Assembly: GCA_937943575.1 (NCBI GenBank)
Contig: CALEAV010000052.1
Location: 1 to 58,392 of the forward strand
Length of the DNA stretch: 58,392 bases
Direction of reading: 5' to 3'
Source of the DNA: an uncultured bacterium
GTDB lineage: Bacteria > Desulfobacterota > Desulfobaccia > Desulfobaccales > 0-14-0-80-60-11
Part shown: positions 52,178 through 58,392 of the stretch, one piece after another
Layout of the letters: the number at the start of each line of letters is the position of its first letter
How positions within the stretch are numbered: position 1 is the stretch's first letter
Made by a program: the position numbers and the translations under genes
The notes under the pieces: generated by a model
Told to the model about the DNA's origin: nothing
The model's database searches: none
Seen by the model: the letters and a program-made list of their open reading frames with translations, nothing else

Positions 52178-54928
52178 ATGGGAAGCTTGCAGGGGTTGGG
52201 GCTGGAGTTTCAGGAGACCATGTCTGGCTGGCTGGGCGTGGGCCAGGAGGATTTTCTGGCGGGCCGCATCACCGGGGAACGGGAGCACACCCCCTTACAG
52301 TTTGAGGCCCGCATCATCATTGACGACCTGGAGAAATTCATCCATCTGGCGGAGCACGAAGCCCGCCTGACCGGCACCGTGACCTTCGGTCCCCTGGGGG
52401 GCACCTTTCCCATGGAGGACGGGGTCTTCACCCTGTTTTCCGTGAGCCCCGCAGGCATCCGGCGCATGACCTACTCCTTCCGCTTCACCGCCGCCGACGG
52501 CCGCCCCTATTTTCTCTTCGGGCACAAGAACCTCAAGGATGACCCCGGCTTCGACCTGGTGGAGGATATGACCACCCTCTTTACCCGGCTTTATGCCGGG
52601 CCGGATGAAGGTGCCCCCCTCTATGGCGCCGGACAGCTCTTTTTTGACCTTAGGGAGGCGCCGGCCCTGATGGCCTCCTTGAAGGTTACCGGCGCCGGGT
52701 GGTGGGAATTGCACCGGAAGATCCAGGCCCGGTCGGCCTTCCTCGACTTCGTCTGGGGGAAGCTCCGCCAGGAGTATCTCCGGGATCTCAATCCCTTATA
52801 CGATACGGAATATGAAAACCTGGCGCTGGCCGGGAAGGTGGACCTCCAAGGGGAGCCCCGGGATTTCTTCCTGGTCTCCGGCATCCACGACCGGGACTTC
52901 CCTTGGGGGGACGGGGAGATCTTCTGGGATGTGCTTCTGGTTTTGGAGGACGGCCGGGGCGGCTGGCGGCGCTTCGCCCTCACCGACCGCGTCCTGCCCG
53001 GCCTGAAACTCAGCGTCCAGGCCGGGACCTTCAGCTATCAGGGGCCACTCTTTGAGCTCACCCGGGGCTATGCCGTCTTTCGGGCGGAGATGCAGCGAGG
53101 AGACCCCGGACTGGCGGCCTGGCAGGCCGATCTTCAGCTCACCTTCACCGCCACCCCCTATGCCGTCACCCCGATTCCCTTCGCCATCGCCCACGAGGTG
53201 GTGGCCCAGATGGCCTCCAGCCTCAGGTGGCTGCTGCGGAGCATCCTGCCGGGGGAGTCATTGTTGGGGGTTTATATCACCCCCCACACAGTGGCGGTGC
53301 GTGAGGGCCGGCTGGCCCTGAGGCGATCGGGCGAGGAGCTCATGGCCGGAATCCTCCCCGAGACCGCCTTCGGGGAGGCGGAGCGCACCAGCTTCCGCAA
53401 CCTCAAGGAGCCCCCCCTGCTGTACGGCTATATCTGTGCGGTGCGCCCCCAGGCCCGGGCCGCCCGGGTGCAGATCCACGCCAATTCGCTGCGGACCGGG
53501 CGCCACCGCCTCACCAGGGACCAGTTCGACGCCTTCCTGGGCGCAGTGTTGGACCGGGTGGCTTCCCGGGAGTTCCTCCTGGAGGGGGGCGCCCTGAAGG
53601 TGACCCCGCTGGGGCCCTGGGAGGAGGGGGAGACCCGCGGGCGCCTTTTCCGCAAACTGGGGGAGCCGCTGTTGGAGGTGAACAACGACCACTTCCCCAC
53701 CGCGGTCTTCCAGCGGCGCATCATCCGGGTGGCGGACCCGGCAGGGCAAATCTGCCTGGCCCTGGAGGAGGACATGAACCTGATGCGCCTGCAGGCGGAA
53801 AACTGCCGCCGCCAGGTGAGCGTGGCCGCCATCCGGGACCCGGACCAGTTCAGGGCCCTGGACACGGCGCTCACGGCCGGCCGCTTCTGGGAGACGCTGG
53901 AGGCGGCCTGGCAGGGCTCCGGCAGGGGGAGGGCGGAGTTCGCCATCGTCATCAAGCCCAATTTCATGTTCGCCTACAACCGAAACGACAGAAGCACCTA
54001 TACCGACCCGGAGCTGGTGCACCACCTGGTGCGGCGGCTCCGGGAGCGGGGCTACCCCCACCTCACCGTGGCCGAAGCCCAGAGCACCTACGGCGAGTAT
54101 TTCGACAAGCGGAGCGTCCGGGAGGTGGCGGAGTATCTGGGCTACGTGGCGGACGGCAGCGAGGGGTACCGGCTGGTGGACCTCACCCTGGATGAGTGGG
54201 AGGAGCGTTACCTGGGTCTGCACCTGGGCCGTCATCCGGTGCCCCTGACCTGGCGGGACGCCGACTTCCGGATCTCCTTCGCCAAGAACAAGACCCACGC
54301 CTACGCCTACTACTCCCTCACCCTGAAAAACATCTACGGCGCCCTGCCGCTGGCCGACAAGTTCTCCGCCTACCACACCGGCCGGGACATCTACCACCCC
54401 ACCATGGAGTATCTCCAGGCCTTTCCGGTGCACTTCGGCATCATTGACGCCCACCTCAGCGCCGACGGTCCCTTCGGGGTCTTTGCCGACCCGGAGCCCA
54501 ACCGCACCGAAACCATCATCGCCGGGGCGGACCTGGTGGCGGTGGACTGGGTGGGGGCCGGCAAGATGGGGCTGAACCCCAAGATCAGCCAATACATGGA
54601 GCTGGCGGTGAAGACCTTCGGCAAGCCGGAGATTCACCTGGTCGGCGATGCCAGCTTATATCGGCCCTGGCTCAATGTGCCGGCGGTGATGACCATCCTC
54701 ACCCACTTCGGGCTGGACGCCAACGACTACTTCGGCAATCTCCTCTACATGGCCGGGGCCTACATGGACGAGAGCCATTTCACCCATAAATCCAAATCCG
54801 TCTACATGCAGGCGGCCAGGCGGGCCCTTAGGCCTTTGCAGCAGGCCCTCTTTCTTCAGGCCGGGGGCGAGCGCACCTTGGCCAACCGGCTCCTGGCCCG
54901 GTTTTTCACCTGGCTGGGGAGCCGGTAA
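52178..54928 (+). CDS. DUF362-domain protein with a large N-terminal beta-rich extension
   Basis: A 916-residue protein. The C-terminal part (about residues 500-880) is a DUF362 domain: IVIKPNFMFAYN, VAEAQSTYGEYF, ISFAKNKTHAYAYYSLTLKNIYG and GADLVAVDWVGAGKMG. The N-terminal part (about 1-330) is beta-rich with LTGTVTFGPLGGTFPMEDGVFTLF and RPYFLFGHKNLKDDPGFDLVEDMTTLF. From memory this resembles a domain found in some mycobacterial GMC/cholesterol-oxidase-like proteins (low confidence). AGGAGG lies five bases before the ATG at 52178. No ferredoxin-type CxxC cluster is visible, unlike many DUF362 proteins. No signal peptide is seen. Function unknown. Confidence 0.78.
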   Translation: MGSLQGLGLEFQETMSGWLGVGQEDFLAGRITGEREHTPLQFEARIIIDDLEKFIHLAEHEARLTGTVTFGPLGGTFPMEDGVFTLFSVSPAGIRRMTYSFRFTAADGRPYFLFGHKNLKDDPGFDLVEDMTTLFTRLYAGPDEGAPLYGAGQLFFDLREAPALMASLKVTGAGWWELHRKIQARSAFLDFVWGKLRQEYLRDLNPLYDTEYENLALAGKVDLQGEPRDFFLVSGIHDRDFPWGDGEIFWDVLLVLEDGRGGWRRFALTDRVLPGLKLSVQAGTFSYQGPLFELTRGYAVFRAEMQRGDPGLAAWQADLQLTFTATPYAVTPIPFAIAHEVVAQMASSLRWLLRSILPGESLLGVYITPHTVAVREGRLALRRSGEELMAGILPETAFGEAERTSFRNLKEPPLLYGYICAVRPQARAARVQIHANSLRTGRHRLTRDQFDAFLGAVLDRVASREFLLEGGALKVTPLGPWEEGETRGRLFRKLGEPLLEVNNDHFPTAVFQRRIIRVADPAGQICLALEEDMNLMRLQAENCRRQVSVAAIRDPDQFRALDTALTAGRFWETLEAAWQGSGRGRAEFAIVIKPNFMFAYNRNDRSTYTDPELVHHLVRRLRERGYPHLTVAEAQSTYGEYFDKRSVREVAEYLGYVADGSEGYRLVDLTLDEWEERYLGLHLGRHPVPLTWRDADFRISFAKNKTHAYAYYSLTLKNIYGALPLADKFSAYHTGRDIYHPTMEYLQAFPVHFGIIDAHLSADGPFGVFADPEPNRTETIIAGADLVAVDWVGAGKMGLNPKISQYMELAVKTFGKPEIHLVGDASLYRPWLNVPAVMTILTHFGLDANDYFGNLLYMAGAYMDESHFTHKSKSVYMQAARRALRPLQQALFLQAGGERTLANRLLARFFTWLGSR

Positions 54929-55170
54929 GGCGGCAGGGCCGGGAAAACCGAAAGAGGGTTATCGGGGCCGTGAAAAAATTATTGGCCCGGACCGACTCCC
55001 ATGAGATGATGGGATCTGCAGGTGCAGGAAGCTGACGGACGGACTAGGCCGGCAGGACGGCGATCAGCAAATCCCCGCCTTAAAGTTCCCTGGGGGGAGG
55101 CCGATGGGAGAGAAAGGGGGGGCGGCCCCGGGAGCGAAGCCCGGGCGAAGACGGAAAGGAGCGGAAAACA

Positions 55171-57426
55171 GTGGGCGCAAATGTCTTGTCGTGGCGAGGG
55201 GTGGCAGCATTCCTGGGCATCCTGCTTCTCGTCGTCCCGGCCGGGGCCCAGGTCCCTCCCCAGCCGTCGCCGGGGACCGGACGGCCGACTTCCGGGACCC
55301 TTCAAACCCGGCAGCCGCCGGCGGGGCCCCAGACTGAAACCAAAGCCAAAGTCCGGAAGGATACGCAGCCGCCCCCCGGCGTTCCGGGACCCCAACCCCG
55401 GCCGGGGAATCTCCGCCCGCCGCAGGTGCAGCAGAAGGCCCCCCCGCAGCTCCAGCAGCCCGGGTCGCCGCCGGCGGTCAGGCAGACTGCGCCTCCCCAA
55501 AGGCCAGGGCAGCCGGGAACCCCTCAGGTCAAGCCCAGGAGCCCACAGCCGCCCTCCGGTCCGCCGGGCGGCGTGATTCCGGGCCGGGCAGGCCGCCCGG
55601 CGGGTCCTCCCGCCGTCACCTCTCCACCCGCCAGACCTCCGGGGGCCACAGCCCGGCCCCCGGGCGCCCCTTTGGGGGGCAGACCGCCTGCCTCCTCTTC
55701 CGGCGGGCCGGGACGCGGGGCCTCCCCACCCCTTCACTATCAGCAGGCCTCACCTCCAGGCGCCCCCAAGACCACCCCCGCCCCGGGCAGCAGCGCCCAA
55801 GGCGCGCCGTCGGGCAGCCCGGCCGGGGCGGCGGCCGGGACCCCGCCCTCCGGGTTCAAACCCCCGGCCTCCCCCTCCGAGACCTACAGCCGCCTGAAAG
55901 CCGCCAAAGAGGCCCTGGAATATTACACCTCGGGGAACGGTCGCTTTGTCAAGGACCGGGACGCCCAGATCGAGAAGCTTCGGCGGGAGATCGGCTTTCT
56001 GGAGGGGTATGAGCGCCGCAGCGGCGGGGGCAGCACCCCGCCCGCCACCAAAAAGACGCCGGCCGCCCCCACTCCGCCCTCCGGTCCGGCACCCGGCTCC
56101 TCCGTCCGGCAGGTCACCCCCCCACCCAAGAGCCCGCCGCCGCCGGTGGCCCCTCCCAAAGGCGGGGTGGCCACCGCGCCCGGCCCCGGCCGCCTGTCTC
56201 CTCCCACCGGGAAGCTCAATGTCTATGACCAAGGGGGAAGGAAGGTGGGGGAGAAGCCCTACTGGGGGAGCGGCACCGCCGCTGACCCCTACCGGGACTA
56301 TCAGGACCCCGGCAAGCCCTTCGGGGACCGCATCTGGGGGAGCGGCACCCCTTCCGACCCCTATACCAACGTCCGTCCCCCCGCGGTGCTGCCGGAGCCG
56401 AAGAGTCCCGGCGGTCCCCGGGACGGGGCCGGAGTGCGGGCCGGACAGCATGCCGGGGCGGGGGTCTCCTCCCCGGGGAAGTCCTCCGGAGCCTCCGCCC
56501 CCACCCGGGACCGGGCCGCAGAGAAACAGCGGGACCAGGTGGTGAGCCGGCTCCTGAACCTGGAAAAGCAGTTTGGCCAGAAAATCAAGGACCTGGAGAT
56601 GGCCGTGGACAAATGGCATGACCATCACCGGGCCGAGTCCGAGCGGCGGCTCATGCATCTTCAGGAGGGCTTGAATATCATCGAGAGCAAAATCAACAGG
56701 TTCGAGAATGCCCTCCGGGAGGCGGAGGCGCGGGGCGACCGGGAGGAGGTCCGCAGACGGGACAGAGACCTGGAAAGATTGTACCTCATGCATACCATGT
56801 TGTATTCGAACCGTGAAAATATAAGAGATTATCTTAATAACGAAGCGACTGAAAGAGCCAGGGACAAGGAACTGGTGAAGAATGTCCATCAGTCCTTCCA
56901 GGAGGAGAACCGGCGCCTGCTGGAACTGAGCCGGGAAGACCCCGCCGCCGCCTCCCATATCCTGAAAACCCATCACTCCTCCAAATGGAACCCCAATCAA
57001 TTGGACCAGCTTTTCCAAAACCCTGACCTGAGGGACCAATCCCCCTTGCTCACCCCCACGGTCTACAATCCGGCCACGGAGAAATCCAAGGCGGAGAAGG
57101 CCAGGTGGCAGGAGCAGCGGAAGAGGCAGATTGAGCGGGAATATGAAGACCGTATCACCCGGGTGATGAACGAGCCGGTGGACCCCACCAGCCACGGGGC
57201 CGGCGCGGCGCTCGGCAAACACCAGCGGATCGACCAGCTGCGCCGGGAAAAGGAGGCCCGGCAGCGGCAGATCGACATCATTTACCGGGAACGCCTGCTG
57301 AACAGCGGGCGGCTGTCCCAGGAGGAGTTCAACGCCCTGAACACCCCGGAGTGGGAGGAGAAGCTGGAAGCCTACCGGCGGGATCTCAGGGAAGGCAGGG
57401 TCGGGGGGGACTGGCCGACGCCGTAA
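55171..57426 (+). CDS. Secreted proline-rich protein with coiled-coil C-terminus
   Basis: A 751-residue protein. The GTG at 55171 with an AAAGGAG site gives a clear signal peptide (LSWRGVAAFLGILLLVVPAGAQ). Residues about 28-230 are Pro/Gly/Ala-rich and disordered. A short helical segment (SETYSRLKAAKEALEYYTS) and a second Pro-rich stretch follow. Then come two copies of a WGSGTxxDPY motif (YWGSGTAADPYRDYQ and IWGSGTPSDPYTNV, about residues 368-405). The last 300 residues are charged coiled coil. It is AT-richer in places (56800-56850). No family recognised; a cell-wall, surface or polymer-associated protein is plausible. Confidence 0.75.
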   Translation: MGANVLSWRGVAAFLGILLLVVPAGAQVPPQPSPGTGRPTSGTLQTRQPPAGPQTETKAKVRKDTQPPPGVPGPQPRPGNLRPPQVQQKAPPQLQQPGSPPAVRQTAPPQRPGQPGTPQVKPRSPQPPSGPPGGVIPGRAGRPAGPPAVTSPPARPPGATARPPGAPLGGRPPASSSGGPGRGASPPLHYQQASPPGAPKTTPAPGSSAQGAPSGSPAGAAAGTPPSGFKPPASPSETYSRLKAAKEALEYYTSGNGRFVKDRDAQIEKLRREIGFLEGYERRSGGGSTPPATKKTPAAPTPPSGPAPGSSVRQVTPPPKSPPPPVAPPKGGVATAPGPGRLSPPTGKLNVYDQGGRKVGEKPYWGSGTAADPYRDYQDPGKPFGDRIWGSGTPSDPYTNVRPPAVLPEPKSPGGPRDGAGVRAGQHAGAGVSSPGKSSGASAPTRDRAAEKQRDQVVSRLLNLEKQFGQKIKDLEMAVDKWHDHHRAESERRLMHLQEGLNIIESKINRFENALREAEARGDREEVRRRDRDLERLYLMHTMLYSNRENIRDYLNNEATERARDKELVKNVHQSFQEENRRLLELSREDPAAASHILKTHHSSKWNPNQLDQLFQNPDLRDQSPLLTPTVYNPATEKSKAEKARWQEQRKRQIEREYEDRITRVMNEPVDPTSHGAGAALGKHQRIDQLRREKEARQRQIDIIYRERLLNSGRLSQEEFNALNTPEWEEKLEAYRRDLREGRVGGDWPTP

Positions 57427-57509
57427 GGCCGGGATTCAGAGAGTCATTCCATAACCGGCGCCCCGGGGGAGCCCCCAATCTCTGAAAGGGGGGCCGCAAG
57501 GTTATTCAA

Positions 57510-57535
57510 GGGAAGGCAGGCTGCCTTCCCTTTTT
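57510..57535 (+). terminator. Rho-independent terminator of the proline-rich protein gene
   Basis: GGGAAGGC (57510-57517) / GCCTTCCC (57523-57530) with loop AGGCT, followed by five T. Confidence 0.9.
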
Positions 57536-57668
57536 CTTTCCGGCGGCGGTATGGCGGGGGAGGGGGAAGGGAAGGCTGAGGGTGGCGGGGCGGGATCCGG
57601 GCTGATACCGGGAGGATGGGCCTGCGGTGCCGCTCAAAATCGCCGCCCTCTCCCTGAAGATTTACACA

Positions 57669-57692
57669 CCCGACAGTGATGTCGGGTTTTTT
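57669..57692 (+). terminator. Rho-independent terminator abutting the CRISPR array
   Basis: CCCGACA (57669-57675) / TGTCGGG (57680-57686) with loop GTGA and six T (57687-57692). It ends 12 bases before the first CRISPR repeat, so plus-strand transcription is stopped there. Confidence 0.88.
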
Positions 57693-57844
57693 CATGCACG
57701 CTGGATCGCAATCCCCTCTCATCGGGTCAAGGATTCCTACCTTCTAAGGATCAGGAGGGGATTATGCTGTGCATTCTGGTCGCAATCCCCTCTCATCGGG
57801 TCAAGGATTCCTACCCGTAGATGCTTAAGGCCATGTCTCAAGCC

Positions 57845-57928
57845 TCACGCCATGCGTTCCAAGGCCTCACGATAACACTCTCGACAGCCTTCTACCAGCG
57901 ACGGGGGTGGACAGTGTTTGTCAGTCAT
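57845..57928 (-). CDS. Tiny Cys-containing ORF (27 residues) inside the CRISPR interruption
   Basis: An ATG directly follows the stop of the ORF at 57929 (TAA-ATG), giving a 27-residue peptide starting MTDKHCPPPSLVEG and ending in REALERMA, with three Cys (HC, GC, EC). Translation would depend on coupling to the upstream tiny ORF. It could be a real small protein or chance; no homologue is recalled. Confidence 0.35.
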   Translation of the reverse strand: MTDKHCPPPSLVEGCRECYREALERMA

Positions 57929-58006
57929 TTAAAGATACCCCTGTTTTTTGAGTTCCTTGTAGCCAACATACAAGAAGAGACCAATCAAAACCAACCAGAA
58001 AAACAT
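57929..58006 (-). CDS. Tiny membrane-protein ORF (25 residues) inside the CRISPR interruption
   Basis: Starts at an ATG (58006) with AGGAGGTG ten bases upstream, among the best ribosome binding sites in the window. The 25-residue product begins MFFWLVLIGLFLYVGYKEL and ends in Lys-Lys-Gln-Gly-Tyr-Leu: one membrane helix with a basic tail, like small subunits of membrane complexes. It lies in the same direction as the presumed CRISPR transcript. Family not recognised. Confidence 0.55.
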   Translation of the reverse strand: MFFWLVLIGLFLYVGYKELKKQGYL

Positions 58007-58392
58007 GTTCGTTTCACCTCCTGATGATGGTGTCTCACACTGCAGGTTGCGCCGCTCTGCGGCGGGTTAGACGTTGTAATCGGGTCAATGATTCCTACCC
58101 ACCCATAATAGGCCAATTATACATCCTTATCCCTATGTCGCAATCCCCTCTCATCGGGTCAAGGATTCCTACGAGGAGCTGTAGAGACCAGGGGAGGGGG
58201 AGCACCCCCAGTCGCAATGCCCTCTAATCGGGTCAAGGATTCCTACCCGGGACCTGGCCAACAAGGAATCCCGGGAGGGTAGTAAGTCGCAATCCCCTCT
58301 AATCGGGTCAAGGATTCCTACAGGGAGGGGGTCACCCTGCCGGCCGGCGCCGTATATCCGTCGCAATCCCCTCTAATCGGGTCAAGGATTCC

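Larger units (their letters stand above)
57815..58077. other. 263-bp insert interrupting the CRISPR array
   Basis: Between the intact repeat ending at 57814 and a repeat remnant missing its first 15 bases lies AT-richer DNA unlike a spacer. It holds two tiny minus-strand ORFs, the first preceded by a good ribosome binding site, and upstream of them a hairpin CGCCGC/GCGGCG (58050-58064). No transposase or terminal inverted repeats are visible. Confidence 0.75.
57705..58392 (-). CRISPR. CRISPR array, trailer end; continues beyond the window
   Basis: 36-bp repeats (plus strand starts GTCGCAATCC and ends GGATTCCTAC) at 57705-57740, 57779-57814, 58137-58172, 58211-58246, 58286-58321 and 58360-58392 (cut by the window end), plus a 21-bp remnant at 58078-58098. 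Spacers are 38-39 bases (57741-57778, 58099-58136, 58173-58210, 58247-58285, 58322-58359). The first three full repeats carry C, the last three A, at position 16. The minus-strand repeat ends ATTGCGAC, resembling the AUUGAAAC-type crRNA 5' handle of type I/III systems, so transcription is probably leftward. The leader and cas genes are outside the window. Confidence 0.95.

Noticed and set aside
55750-57222. 490-residue minus-strand open frame opposite the proline-rich protein
   Set aside because: The plus strand has a signal peptide, start site and terminator; the reverse frame has none.
58099-58359. Self-targeting CRISPR spacers
   Set aside because: I compared the spacers with the window by eye and saw no convincing full-length match; only short G-rich similarities occur.

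Overview
This is a GC-rich bacterial chromosome segment. Its gene content (LptF, FlgE/FlgD/FliK, RpoH, IspG, a deltaproteobacterial-looking HisF, many TPR proteins and lipoproteins) suggests a Gram-negative, flagellated, probably deltaproteobacterial (Desulfobacterota-like) organism. A thermospermine-synthase-like aminopropyltransferase hints at warm growth. The assignment is inferred from reading the proteins, not from a search.

Layout. The left edge (1-570) is the end of an integrated element: the C-terminal part of a tyrosine recombinase runs into the 3' end of a tRNA-Leu(CAG) gene. Next come housekeeping genes (ribF, a HAD phosphatase, two membrane proteins, hppA), then a cell-surface block (lptF, an ArnT-like glycosyltransferase, an acyltransferase-methyltransferase fusion and a 1301-residue radical SAM/triple GT2/TPR protein). 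An aminopropyltransferase, an NYN-domain protein and glgA follow. A minus-strand flagellar hook operon (fliK-flgD-flgE) starts from a near-consensus sigma-54 promoter. After it lie ispG, a small secreted protein, dtd, three ABC-type permeases with no ATPase beside them, two paralogous small TPR proteins, and a minus-strand nnrD/E-CBS-tsaE-TPR operon. Then come an outer-membrane barrel and a plus-strand run hisH-hisF-rpoH-TPR lipoprotein-LolB-like lipoprotein-Mut7-C-membrane protein. A mogA/MOSC cluster and an EF-G paralogue close the housekeeping part.

Right part (45.8-58.4 kb). Downstream of tRNA-Pro(GGG) lies a block of more accessory character. It holds a NERD-nuclease/superfamily 1 helicase, a folded intergenic element, and a translationally coupled SbcD-like/SbcC-like (YhaO/YhaN-type) nuclease-ATPase pair. 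These are followed by a 916-residue DUF362 fusion protein and a secreted proline-rich coiled-coil protein. The window ends inside a CRISPR array with 36-bp repeats. Three clues (repeat end, degenerate left end, terminator abutting the left end) say this is the trailer end of a minus-strand array. No cas genes are in the window. The array is interrupted by a 263-bp insert that encodes two tiny, closely coupled ORFs, the first with a strong ribosome binding site.

The best candidates for something undescribed are the NERD-helicase/SbcCD-like cassette with its structured spacer, the small-ORF insert inside the CRISPR array, the radical SAM-glycosyltransferase megaprotein, and the paired single-TPR proteins sharing a two-cysteine signature.
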